Origin: Camellia lanceoleosa | Taxonomy: Eukaryota; Streptophyta; Magnoliopsida; Ericales; Theaceae | Length of the DNA: 64,000 nt | Direction: 5' to 3' | Assembly: GCA_025200525.1 (NCBI GenBank) | Contig: CM045762.1 | Coordinates: forward strand, 108,412,734-108,476,733 | Shown here: piece by piece, positions 1 through 10,159 of the stretch | Layout of the letters: every line of letters begins with the position of its first letter | Position numbering within the stretch: the stretch's first letter is position 1 | The notes under the pieces: generated by a model | What the model was told of the DNA's origin: nothing | Seen by the model: only the letters and a program-made list of their open reading frames with translations | Databases searched by the model: none | Program-made: the position numbers and the translations under genes

Positions 1-2519
1 GCTTGAAAAGGGCAATGGAGGTCGATGAGCTTGGTGAATGGTTCATCGTCGAGACAGAGAGAGTAGTTCCTCTACAGTGGTTTGGGCACCACCATATCAC
101 TGTAATTAATTTCATCATCGGCACTCTGATTCCTCCCCAATTTCTTTATCAAATTCTTCTAAAATTGAGTTGTGTCTTTAATGGAGGTTTGAGGTGGTGG
201 GTCTTCACTGTGTGGAACTGAAATAAGGGTCAACCGTTGGTCTACAATTTTGAACATGTGTGTGGAGACATGGTTGAGGTAGTGTGTACTAGGATATGAG
301 TTAAGGATATGATTGGAATATTTGGTGTGTGGAATAAGAACAATAACTAATAATCAAATTACTAAATGTGTGTATTTAGAAATGATGTGCACAGAGGAAA
401 TTAGGTGTGTGAAAATAGAATTTCCCTACAAAGTTCTCAAGGCAATAAGCCCGTTGGATCCAATATTGAACCATGAGTCATCCTCGGGGTGGCAACCCGG
501 ACTTTTTTTTCTAAGACGATCCGATTGAAGGTCACCAAGCCTAGCCTAGGTCTTTTCCTTACAATCGTTGAGCATTAGAGTCATCACAACCCAACTCAGA
601 TCTATTTCCTAGTGGCCAGAGTCACCACACACAATGGAATAATTTCCCTGGACTAAAATACACAAATGGTCCCGATAATCAATACGAATTCAGTTTCGTA
701 AAACATGGTAGTTCACCATTATAAACATGAGACCATAACAAATAGTTTACAGTATGCTAAGTTTACACATGTTTTAGAAATAATTTAATTCCATTGATAA
801 TATAATAATTTATCAAGTAGTTTAGTCCTGAAACAACAATTAAATTTTTCAACAGTTTAGGATAGGCGAATATTTATAAAAATATGTAGCATCCAACTAC
901 TCACTTGAACAAGGTATAATATAATCCTCGAATAAAGTATGAAAGTCTAACTAGTGCCCTGAACAAAGTATTAAAATTATACGTCACTACTAATTCAAAC
1001 ATACTAAAAGAAGTAATAAACTAAGTAACCCCAAACTAAAGCGCACTAACACAGCTCAATCCCACTCACCGTTATTCTTAAATAATACCTAAGGTCATGT
1101 TCTTCAAGGTCTCAAATTACTTATGACATGGGTTCAAATCGAAACTTAATTAAAAGTAACTTTGAGATAAAACAAAATTTTAAACAAGTTTTCCAAATCT
1201 ATTCCCTAACTTTAAAAATTAAAAACTCACTCCATGCTATTCGAAAAATTCCAAAACCCTCCATATATGAACTAATATATCATAAGTTTCAAACCCAACT
1301 AGTTTCACTTGTTTTGCTTATCAAAATAGTTATTTACAATTAATTATATCCAAACACATTCCTTTTTGCAGCACTTTAAAGAAATTAATGGTTCTCTTAG
1401 TATACACGAGCAATCAATGCAAGGAAAAAAATGTAAGAAACTAGACTCGTAATTGGTTCTAATGATGTTGATTTGATAATTTTCAGATTTATACCCAAAG
1501 AGAGCGACGCTTTCGAAGTTACTGTTTTACACCAGTTTTCTGGACAGATTTTAACGCACCAGTTAATATAGATTTTGACTTCCAAAAATTATGAGCAAAT
1601 TATGATATGCATTTCAATATGTAATTAGTCTACTGTAAAAATTTCAATTAAAAAATCATCCATTTGATATGATTCCTTGATTTTTAAAGTTTGTGGTTCT
1701 GTACTGAATTTTTAAACTAAGAATTACGCCCATTCTTTACACAGAATTCATTTCCTTAGGTTTCTTAACAGTGTATATATGCAAAATACATAAACCTACA
1801 ACCCGCTCCATCAATGAACTAAATAATGACAGAATAAGGATAAAGAACAAAAACAAAAAGAAGAGGAAAGATAGAGACCTACCACACACCCAAAAATCCT
1901 TCCTTGTTTGCAACTTTTTTTTTTTTCTCTCTCAACCTATCTTCCGTGGCTGCTGCTGCTGCTGCTATGAATTGTATTAGGCAACCTAGGGCTCCTATAT
2001 GTATCTAAACAAAAGGCTCTAAATTATTATCTTTTGTTTTACTTTATTTTCTCTCTCCATTAATTTAAATAAAATACAACTATTACTAGATCAAAATATA
2101 CTAACTAATTTGTCCACAATTTTTTTTTAATAATAAATATTACCTCTAAATTAAAGACTTTCAACATAAATTTATTTTAGGTTTAAAATTAATTAAAAGA
2201 TTGTTCAGTAATATTTAATTTGCACCTTAAGATTCACAAGTAAAATATTTGAGGTTTGTAAAATAATTATTATTTAATTATTTATTTAATTTGTGAATTT
2301 GGGTTCTCACATTATTTTGTATATTTATCAATTTATTTGACCTACACATGCATTATGTGTGCCCACCACTAGTATAAAACAAACACAAACCCTACTCTCT
2401 TATTTGTTCACCACATATAGCTGCAACAGCAGCCACATTACCACGGGAGAGAGCTTGAGAGAGAGAAGAAAAAAAAAGAAAAGAGGTTGCAATCAAAGAA
2501 GAACTTTTGGGGTGTGACA
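1..2519. other. AT-rich degenerate LTR-like DNA without a gene
   Basis: No reading frame here resembles a known protein; the open frames are short and of low complexity. The composition (A/T runs, CAGCAG-type repeat near 1950, purine-rich leader-like stretch near 2455) resembles decayed LTR and leader sequence. Around 1872-1990, read on the minus strand, and 2412-2516, read on the plus strand, the same leader-like sequence can be recognised. A possible TATA box (TATAAAAC) lies near 2371 on the plus strand. No LTR boundary or target duplication could be set, so assignment to a family is inference. Confidence 0.4.
1872..2516. repeat. Inverted pair of LTR-leader-like segments
   Basis: The minus strand of about 1970-1872 and the plus strand of 2412-2516 share the same order of blocks: a CAGCAGCC stretch, a GAGAGAG purine run, an A-run, GTTGCAA and a TTTTGGGGTGTG-like end. 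Identity is interrupted by small indels. About 440 bp separate the arms. The simplest reading is two copies of one LTR leader in opposite orientation, the right one cut off where the pol relic starts at 2521. Alignment is by eye only. Confidence 0.45.
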
Positions 2520-2520
2520 C

Positions 2521-3420
2521 TTAGTGATGCCTTTTGGGCTAACCAATGCATCGTCTTTGTTTATAAACTTGATGAACCAAATCTTTCGCGAGTTCCTAGA
2601 CCATTTTGTGATTGTCTTTGCTGATGACATCTTGATTTACTCACCCTCTACGGAGGAGCATGAGTAGCACTTGCAAGCTGTACTTGAGTCGCTTAGAGTC
2701 CACAAATTGTATGCTTAGTTCGGGAAGTGTGAATTCTAGTTAAAAAAAAGTGAAGTTCTTAGGCCATGTGGTATCCAGGGAAGGAGTGACTATAGATTCT
2801 TCCAAAATAGAAGCAGTACAAGATTGGGAGCAACCTAAGAACGCCTTTGAGATTCGTAGTTTCTTGGGGTTGGCCGGGTATTACCATCGGTTCATGAAGG
2901 ATTTCTCTAGATTAGCCTCACCATTGACTAGGCTTACAAGGAAGGGAGTTAAGTTTGTGTGGAATGAGACTTGTGAGAAATAATTTCAGGAGTTTAAGGT
3001 TAGATTTACCATAGCTCCAGTGTTGATTATTCTGAGAGGGGTTTGGGCTATTTTGTATATTGTGACGTATCTTGGGAAGGTTTGGGTTGTGTCTTGATAC
3101 AAGGGGGGGAAGGTGGTAGCCTATGGCTCACGTCAATTGAAAAGACACGAGAGAAATTATCCTACTCATGACCTAGAGCTAGTAGTGGTGATCTTTGCCT
3201 TGAAGATTTGGAGACATTATTTGTACGGTGAGAGATTTGAGGTCTTTTATGATCATACGAGTTTGAAGTATCTGTTTTCACAGAAAGATTTGAATTTCAG
3301 GTAGAGAAGGTGGATGGAGTTCACGGAAGATTATGATTTTGAGTTGCATTATCATCTGGGGAAAGCTAATGTAATGGACAATGCCTTGAGTAGAAAGACC
3401 ATTAGCAGTGTAGTGAGTAT
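2521..3420 (+). pseudogene. pol: Ty3/gypsy reverse transcriptase and RNase H relic
   Basis: Starts inside the RT domain: MPFGLTNA is followed by the catalytic FADDILIY motif near 2620-2640 and, after a frameshift in an A-run near 2745, by FLGHVVSREG and the RT thumb (2750-2980). RNase H follows: [20 protein letters not shown] near 3115-3175, then [14 protein letters not shown] near 3255-3297 and the HYHLGKANVMDNALSR end near 3345-3390. TAG stops lie at 2665-2667, 2716-2718, 2740-2742 and 3302-3304, TAA at 2981-2983, with frame changes near 2745 and 3000-3110. Everything upstream of the RT core (gag, protease, start of RT) is missing; leader-like DNA joins directly at 2520. An inactive Ty3/gypsy (chromovirus-like) copy. 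Confidence 0.92.
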
Positions 3421-3685
3421 TGCCATCTGGGAATGGGAGATGTTGGGTGCCATTGGTGAGTTTGACTTTCATCTTGGCGAGTCCGTTGAGTCGTCTACTT
3501 TATTTACTATAGTTGCACAACATACACTTATGAGTCTAGTTATAGAAGCACAATGGGGTAATCATGAGGTAGAAACCCTCTGGGAGAAAATATCTACTTG
3601 GAAGGTAGAGAAGCGCTTGAACGTGTATTTTGAGTGGAGTGTTAGATACCTTGGCCGTCCTTTCATATCAGAGTCTTGTTGAAAT

Positions 3686-4957
3686 GAGGTACTCCGAGAG
3701 TTTCACCATTCACGCCTTGCGGTACAACCGGAAGGGACAAAGATGTATCACGATCCTAGCCGTCAGTTTTGGTGAAGGGAAATGAAGAAGGATGTCACAA
3801 TGTTTGTATCGAGGTGCCTTACTTGTCAACAAGTGAAGGCCGACCATCAGAGTCCAGCGGGTTTGTTGCAACCCTTGCCTATAGCTGAGTGAAAGTGGGA
3901 GCATGTCATGATGGATTTCATTGTGCGTCTTCCGAGGACTCAACAGAGTAATGATGCCATCTAGGTAATAGTTGACCGGTTAACTAAGTCAGTGCATTTT
4001 GTACCTATGCGCACGAGTGACTCGATAGATTTTCTTGTTGACCTTAATGTTAGGGACATTGTTTGACTTCATAGGGTCCCTGTGACTATTGTTTCGGATA
4101 GAGATCTGTGTTTTATGGCTCAGTTGTGGCAGAGCCTATAGAATACTTTAGGCACTAAGTTGACATTTAGTACCACTTATCATCCTCAGACTGATGGCCA
4201 GTCAGAGCATACCATTTAGATCCTTGAGGATATGCTTCGAGGTTGTGTTCTTGACTTTAAAGGGTCGTAGAAGAGGCACTTGCCCTTAGTGGAGTTTTCC
4301 TATAACAATAACTTTCGGGCAAGTATTAGCATAGCACCTTTTGAGGCCTTGTATGGCCAATCGTGTTGATCTCTTGTGTGTTGGGCCAAGGTGGATGATG
4401 CACTTATGGTAGGCCTAGAGTTGGTCCAGGAAATGACGTAGAAAGTTGTGCTTATTTGTAAGAGGTTGGTTACGACTCAAAGTCGCCAGAAGAGCTATGC
4501 CGACCGTAGGAGGAGACCATTATCCTTTGAGGTTGGAGATCATGTCTTCTTGAAGATATCACCTAGAATAGGTTTGATGAGGTTTGAAAAGAGCAGGAAG
4601 TTGTCCCCTAGATTTATTGGGCCTTTTGAGATCCTAGAGCAGATTGGAGAGGTACCTTATCGTTTGGCCTTGCCGCCACAACTTTTCAGGGTTCATGATG
4701 TGTTTCATATTTGTATGCTTCGGAAGTATGAGCTGGATCCATCACACGTGTTGGATTGGACCAAGCTAGAGGTAGATGGGGATGCCTCGTACGAGGAGAG
4801 ACCGGTTAGAGTTTTAGATACTCAAGACCAAGTCTTGTGTGACAAGACAATTCCTTTAGTGAAGGTGCTGTGGCGACATCATGGGATTGAGGAAGCAACT
4901 TGGGAGTGTGAGTTGGAAGTCCGTGAGAAGTATCTAGACCTATTTGTTGATGTTTGA
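3686..4957 (+). pseudogene. pol: Ty3/gypsy integrase and chromodomain relic
   Basis: Continues the pol relic. The zinc-binding HHCC region begins with EFHHSRL near 3698 and ends with RCLTCQQVKADH near 3810-3845. The catalytic triad is visible: D in MMDFIVRLP (near 3911), D in IVSDRDLCF (near 4097) and E in YHPQTDGQSE (near 4205). The C-terminal part is open from 4448 to the stop at 4957 and shows KSYADRRRR, the GPFEILEQIG barrel and a chromodomain (VLWRHHGIEEATWECE). Stops interrupt the frame at 3773-3775, 3890-3892, 3962-3964, 4064-4066, 4139-4141, 4217-4219, 4268-4270, 4367-4369 and 4439-4441. The chromodomain points to the chromovirus branch; such domains guide insertion to heterochromatin in the family. 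Not functional. Confidence 0.93.
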
Positions 4958-5175
4958 ACAAGTATTGAAATTTTGTTATGTTAATGTAATATAAACATTG
5001 TATATGTTTTGGTAATGTGAATTGTATATTTATTAATGAGCACGTCTTTATCATGATGATGAGAATGAATGCCCGATCGATGGTTCATGGTGACAAATTT
5101 GCTTTACTACCATTGTTCTAATTGGTTTAATCATGGTTTTGTTGTTGATTTAAAATTTTGGGGGCAAAATTCCTT
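4958..5175 (+). other. 3' untranslated region of the gypsy relic
   Basis: Non-coding sequence between the pol stop and the polypurine tract. It contains the phrase AATTTTGGGGGCAAAATTCC near 5154-5173, which plant gypsy elements commonly carry just upstream of the polypurine tract. Confidence 0.6.
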
Positions 5176-5185
5176 AAGGGGGAGG
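5176..5185 (+). promoter_or_regulatory. Polypurine tract of the gypsy relic
   Basis: AAGGGGGAGG precedes the inferred 3' LTR start. In LTR retrotransposons this purine run primes plus-strand DNA synthesis. Confidence 0.75.
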
Positions 5186-6421
5186 TTATAGAGATTTTGG
5201 TTTAGACCCACCCCATTTGATGTTCTGAATTTGGATTTCATTGTCTTATATGATTGTTCATGCTTTGTTTCTACTTATTCCTCATTGAGTTTGGTTATTG
5301 GAGTGTCCCAATTGCATTTGGAACATGTTAGTAGCTTGTTTTTCAAAACTGTTGTTGTCCAAAATTTTGCTTCTTCGCTAGAGCGGTGATTCTTGCGCTC
5401 GAACGGTTTTTGTGAACTCCCAGTACTTTTATAGGTCTGTAGAGACCACTGGGAGATAGTATTCTTCCCTCGAGTAGTCTTTCTTATGCTCAAGCGATAT
5501 TGGCTCAAGCAGTCGTTCATGAGCTTGAGCAATGGTCCTTTTCTTTAAAACTTCTAGGAGTTTGTATTCTTTGCTTGAGCAGTAAACTTCTTCATTCGAG
5601 TGGTCTCACTTATTGTTTATGGTTGCTCGAGCGACACTTCTTGCACTCAAGCGGTTTGCGCGTATATATGATCGTAATGTCACATTTTGAGCCACTTTTT
5701 CATCTCTAAACATTTAAAAACCCTATTTTCTCACTTTCTCTCTAAAACTCACATTCTCTCTACAAATACACCTAGATCCATTGATTTCTTCACCCGTGTC
5801 CCTTCGATAAAAAGGTAAAGCACGACGAGGGGCTTCGTTCTAATCAGAACAAAGTTGGATTTCGGCTTCGTTGTGGTTTCTTCTTTTTTTCCTTGGTCTT
5901 CTAGCTTTGAGGTAGGGATCTTCCGCACTTTCTTATGATTTTTAACTTAGTTATTTGCTATTTCTAAAACAATATTGTGATTTGGGAATTTTTGGACAAA
6001 TCTAGGGTTGTGGGTTAAAAATGAAAAGAGGGGTTTTCAAATGGATTTTTGAAAATGGTTATGGGTTTGGAAATGAGGTTGAGTTGTGATAAATGGTTGT
6101 TCTTTATACTTGGAATTGATTTTGAAAGAAAATGAGGTTTTGCCCTAAATATCTCAAATGTTGATTTTGTATAAATAAATCGAATTCATGTTGGAAATGC
6201 GAAACTGGATTGAAAATGATGAGAATGGTGGAGTTGGGTATGTTTTACCACTCACATCTTGGAATTTGAAAAGTATATCTTTAAGAAAGTTTATTTATCT
6301 ATTTAGAGATAACTATTTTGGACTATGTGAAGGATAACTACGATTGTTGTAGAAATTGAATGAGAATTAGGAGAATTCAAACTATTTTCTCATCCATGGC
6401 ATTGAGCATTGCTGCATATTT
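5186..6421 (+). mobile_element. 3' LTR (left part) of the gypsy relic
   Basis: Begins directly after the polypurine tract with TTATAGAGATTTT in place of the canonical TG start. It carries the CGCTCGAGCG-type block (5376-5405) followed by CTCCCAGTA (5417-5425), and a leader near 5700-5860 similar to the leader of the LTR at 10160 (near 10540) and 15669. It is cut at 6421 by the element that starts at 6422; its right part probably continues at about 9891-10159. The right end was not found. Confidence 0.6.
5376..5425 (+). promoter_or_regulatory. CGCTCGAGCG-type block in an LTR
   Basis: CGCTAGAGCG (5376-5385) and CGCTCGAACG (5396-5405), each one base from the palindrome CGCTCGAGCG, are followed by CTCCCAGTA at 5417-5425. 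The same arrangement is present in other LTRs of this window. Function unknown; placement in the LTR upstream region suggests a promoter element. Confidence 0.5.
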
Positions 6422-7444
6422 TGTAATACCCCGACCCTCGTATATAATTATGGTATCTTTTCAGTCCTCTATTCTGTGTCTTTGAATGTCTATTGTGAAA
6501 CTCTAGGTGAAAGTATGGTAAATTGCATGGAACTTAAAAATATGGACTTCTATCTGTTGAGTTAGAACACTATCTGTTGCATTTGAATCATTTAAATCTG
6601 AAATTGGACATCTTAGCGATTTAATTTTCAGAAATTGATTTGGTATTTAGAATCTACATGATTTTTAAGCTTTAATGGGATTTTCTGTGAAATTTTCATT
6701 TCGGTATGCTAAAGCGATTGAAATTTGTCTTATTCTCCTATTATATATATATATAGCACCTTAGGAGATATTTTTGAATCAACTCTTGTGGTAAGAAGAA
6801 GAGAGAAACGTGAGAGTTGAAGAGGAGAATTAAGGGAAATCGTGGGTCATCAAGGAAGCTCATCAAATTGTTGGATTTGTGCGAATTACTTTAAGGTAAC
6901 TCAAGTTTTGTTATAACTACTCAAGGATTACAACTTATGTTTGTGTTGTGTTTGACTCATGAAGTTATATGTTGAGTTATGAGGGTTTTGGCAATATTTG
7001 TATACTTTGACACTTCAAATTGAATGATGTAGGAAGTTATACTTCAATCCTTAGTTTTATATCATGATTCCAAGCATATATGTTAATATTATGTGATATA
7101 GTTGTTGAACTTAGAAATAGGCTGAAATTTGAGGAAGTAATAAGTTGTTGAAGCTTCTAAGTTGGGTTAAATTGTTGTAATCAAGTTTAAATCCATGCTT
7201 TGGTGGTGGTTAAGTTGAAGTATTGCATAAATTTAACCTTTGATTGTATGAAAAATGAGATTTGGTTGTTGAATTTTGGATTGAAATCGAAATTACGAAA
7301 TCTGGGTTGTCGCCGAGCTCGGCGGAGGTCGTGGCCGCCGGCGGAAAATCTCCCTCCCAGCAGTTTTTCTGAAATTACTCGCCGCCGGCGTGGAATTCCC
7401 GCCGGCGTAGAAATCGACCCTCAAAGATTTTTAGCATTACCTTT

Positions 7445-7474
7445 CGCTCGAGCGGACAAACTGGCGCTCGAGCG
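7445..7474 (+). promoter_or_regulatory. Two exact CGCTCGAGCG palindromes
   Basis: Exact copies at 7445-7454 and 7465-7474, 20 bp apart from start to start. A CTCCCAGCAGTTTT block lies upstream near 7354. The minus-strand LTR at 62125-64000 has the equivalent pair at 63323-63332 and 63344-63353. Confidence 0.6.
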
Positions 7475-7879
7475 GAGGGCCTAATTTTCAGAAAGAAGTA
7501 TGCTTGCTCAGTTTTGCGTGCTTGATTCCCTGATGGTTTTAGAATATGTTTCTGATGATTTTAAGTTGGTTATCAATTCATGTGAAGTGTAATGACGCAG
7601 GAAATGATTCCCCAATGATTTAAGAAGAAAACAACTAATTTATAAGTTATGATTGTGTGCAGGGCACACTCCGGAAGAAACTACCACGCCGTCACAACGC
7701 TGTGAGTAATAGTGCTTAAATGCACCTTTATCCGTTATTAGTTTATATTATGAACTGTATTTTCTTTATGTGAGAACTATATTGCATGAAGTTATGTGTT
7801 AAACAAGAAATATTCTGAACTATGGAAACACTGAAAAAGTTTGTGAATTCATGTGGCCAAGGGCCATCTGTGTACCAAG

Positions 7880-7980
7880 AGATTATGAGGCCAATGGCCA
7901 ATATGAGAAATATGATTATGAGGCTAATGGCCAATATGTGAAATGTGATTATGAGGCTAAAGGCCGATATGTGAAATGTG
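7880..7980 (+). repeat. 33-bp minisatellite within LTR
   Basis: Three consecutive 33-bp units built around GAGGCTAATGGCCAATATG. Degenerate AGGCCAAGGGCC-like fragments flank it (7850-8110). The related LTR at 62125 has an array at the equivalent place but with a 17/20-bp period. Confidence 0.75.
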
Positions 7981-8665
7981 TATGTGTGTGAACTCGTGAA
8001 CCAAGAAAATAAGGGGCCGAAGGCCATTACCATAAGCTGTGAAGTTATGAACCTTAATGGTTTTATTTGTGAATATGTGAATTCCTCAGGCCAAGGGCCA
8101 AATGGGGAAATTGTGAATCAACAAATTGTCCTAAGGATACAGAAGCAGACTAACTACACGGCTGTTATGATATTTTTGTTTACATGTATATAAGTGCTAT
8201 TGTTCACTGAGCTTAGCTCACCCTGTGTTCTGTCTGTTTTTGTAGGTAACCAACCAGGAGGTCGACCATAACCCAGCGTCGTCATACTTTTGTCAGCCTA
8301 GGCACAGCGAAGCTTTGGATTGGAACCCTCTTTTTGTGGAGTTCATTAGATGATGGCTTACTCTTTTACTTTTGATTTAGGTTGTCATGTACTTATTATT
8401 TTTGTTGTATACCCCACCTCGGGGTTGGCTTTGTGGAGGCATGTAAATACCTAACTCGCAAACGTATTTTGACTTTTAATGTACTTGTCCCATGAGATGT
8501 TTATGATCCTGGCATAATTTAGTAGCTCAATGGATGACATAGTTTCTAGTTTTTATCACTTATTAGTGCAGCTTCCGGTCAGGCCCCTACATGAAATCAG
8601 GTTAGGTGTCCTTTTCTGGTTCGATCATGCCCAAAATTTTAGGGGCAAGTTTGGGGCGTGACAAG

Positions 8666-8677
8666 TGGTATCAGAGC
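8666..8677 (+). promoter_or_regulatory. Primer-binding site (initiator Met tRNA type)
   Basis: TGGTATCAGAGC two bases after the LTR end matches the usual primer site of plant gypsy and copia elements, complementary to the 3' end of initiator methionine tRNA. Confidence 0.9.
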
Positions 8678-8833
8678 ACGAGTTGCTATCTCACACACGG
8701 ATCCATTGAGCTTAGGGTGTCTAGAACTTTAGACATTTTGCATGTTTAAGAGCGATGGCAACGCTAAGTGTCCTCTGATAACGCTAACAATTTTGAATTA
8801 TGCTTTTTGCCTATAACTGACTGTTATGCAGAA

Positions 8834-9428
8834 ATGGTGAGAACAAGGACGGATGAGCCGGAAGACGCTACATCTGCGCGGTTGGATAGGATGGAAAGAA
8901 TGATTATGGAGATGGCCGAGACCCTACGGCAACAACAACAAATGACAAAGCAAGAACCTAGCAGCTGACAAGAAGAACAACCTCCACCACCACCAATACC
9001 TCCACCAGTGGTACCAGATTACCATGCTGAAGACCGGACCATTACCCTTACTAAGGAGTTTAAAAAGATGAAACCGCCAGTCTTCAAAGGGGGAATAGAA
9101 CCGATGAAAGCGGAGGCATGGGTATTGGGGATTGAGAAACTATTTGAGGTCTTTCCTTGCACTGAAGCTCAGAAGGTACAATTAGCTGCTTTCACTCTTG
9201 AGGATGAGGCACGAAGATGGTGGATGCTTACATGGACGGTACATCCAGGATTACACTGGGAAAGATTTCTAGAATTGTTTTATGACAAATATTTTCCCCA
9301 AAGCATGAGAGACAAGAAAGTGACAGAATTTGAAGCTCTTCGACAAGGAAGTAAGTCCGTTGCAGAATACGAGGCTCAATTCGCAGAATTGGCTCGGTTC
9401 GCGCCTCATATGGTCGATACGGATATAT
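8834..9428 (+). pseudogene. gag: Truncated Ty3/gypsy gag
   Basis: ATG at 8834 opens a basic/acidic N-terminus (MVRTRTDEPED), a short coiled-coil-like RMERMIMEMAETLRQ segment, then a proline-rich linker and the capsid domain (retrotransposon gag family): FKKMKPPVFKGG, EAWVLGIEKLFEV, FTLEDEARRWWM and ERFLELFYDKYFP. A TGA at 8966-8968 breaks the frame between residues 44 and 46. The gene ends abruptly near 9422-9428, where the sequence changes into an inverted LTR fragment, so the C-terminal zinc knuckle, protease and pol are lost. Gag would form the virus-like particle of the element; this copy cannot. Confidence 0.9.
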
Positions 9429-9749
9429 AATAGGAGAATAAGACGAATTTCAATCGCTTTAGCATGCCGAAATGAAAATTTCACAGAAAATCCCATTAAA
9501 GCTTAAAAATCATGTAGATTCTAAATACCAAATCAATTTCTGAAAATTAAATCTCTAAGATGTCCAATTTCAGATTTAAATGATTCAAATGCAACAGATA
9601 GTGTTCTAACTCAACAGATACAGGTCCATATTTTTAAGTTCCATGCAATTTACCATACCTTCACCTAGAGTTTCACAATAGACATTCAAAGACACAGAAT
9701 AGAGGACTGAAAAGATACCATAATTATATACGAGGGTCGGGGTATTACA
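9423..9749 (-). mobile_element. Inverted 3' LTR start (second arm of inverted repeat)
   Basis: Read on the minus strand, 9749 to 9423 repeats 6422-6748 with only about six mismatches by eye and no indel (327 bp each). It begins TGTAATACCCCGACC at 9749 directly after a polypurine tract, so it is the beginning of a 3' LTR of the same family in opposite orientation. Confidence 0.92.
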
Positions 9750-9762
9750 CTCTCCCCCCCTT
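9750..9762 (-). promoter_or_regulatory. Polypurine tract, minus strand
   Basis: On the minus strand a run of seven G followed by GAGAG directly precedes the LTR start at 9749. Confidence 0.85.
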
Positions 9763-9890
9763 AATTAAGTTTGGTCCTCCAAACTTATTTTTACCTTGGG
9801 ACGAAAATAGATGCGGATACTGATTTTGCATTTCATCTTCTTTTGCCCAAGTCGCTTCAGTTCCGTAGTGCTCTTGCCACTCCACATTAA
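9763..9890 (-). pseudogene. pol: Pol C-terminus (chromodomain end), minus strand
   Basis: The minus strand reads VEWQEHYGTEATWAKEDEM followed by NQYPHLF, the typical end of a gypsy integrase chromodomain, about 130 bp upstream of the polypurine tract. This is the 3' end of pol of an element in opposite orientation to the gag at 8834. The rest of pol is absent; the sequence to the right is LTR-like and unrelated. Confidence 0.85.
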
Positions 9891-10159
9891 CCTAGCATTG
9901 CATGATTTGGAAAGAGATATAAAATGTTTTGGCACGAGAATTGCATATGCATTCACCTTATATCTTTGTTAAGATTCATAAACTGTGTTAGATTATTTCT
10001 ACTAAGCTTTGGCTCACCCTATATGGGAAAGCATTTTCAGGTGCTGATGATATGCCTTTGGCATTGCTTGGAAGGACTTAGAGCAAGAGTTTCATTTTGT
10101 AACTTGTTGTAATTATTTTTGTACAAGACAAGGGCTTTGCCTGTATTGAGTTTGGAACT
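9891..10159 (+). other. Interrupted LTR remnant between two insertions
   Basis: No gene. It contains CTACTAAGCTTTGGCTCACCC (9999-10019) followed by TTTTCAGGT (10035-10041), a motif found in several LTRs of the window. It is probably the continuation of the LTR broken at 6421. Its last five bases, GAACT (10155-10159), match AAACT after the next element at 17910-17914 as a near-perfect target duplication. Confidence 0.45.

Larger units (their letters stand above)
6422..8663 (+). mobile_element. 5' LTR of a rearranged Ty3/gypsy element
   Basis: Starts TGTAATACCCCGACC and ends GGGGCGTGACA, directly before a primer-binding site. A TA-rich TATA-like stretch lies at 6741-6756, and a leader with AGAAGAAGAGAG follows. 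The interior holds GC-rich inverted segments (7310-7410), two CGCTCGAGCG palindromes, a 33-bp minisatellite (7880-7980) and a CACTGAGCTTAGCTCACCC motif (8204-8223) followed by a splice-acceptor-like TTTTTGTAGGT. About 2.24 kb long. A second member of this LTR family lies on the minus strand at 62125-64000. Confidence 0.85.

Noticed and set aside
2340..2519. Host promoter and 5' leader of a gene
   Set aside because: TATAAAAC and a purine-rich leader exist, but they are followed by a retrotransposon RT core, not by a host reading frame, and match an LTR-leader copy in inverse orientation.
7200..7484. 94-residue plus-strand frame with Arg-rich part
   Set aside because: Lies wholly inside an LTR and its related copy at 62125 does not keep the frame.
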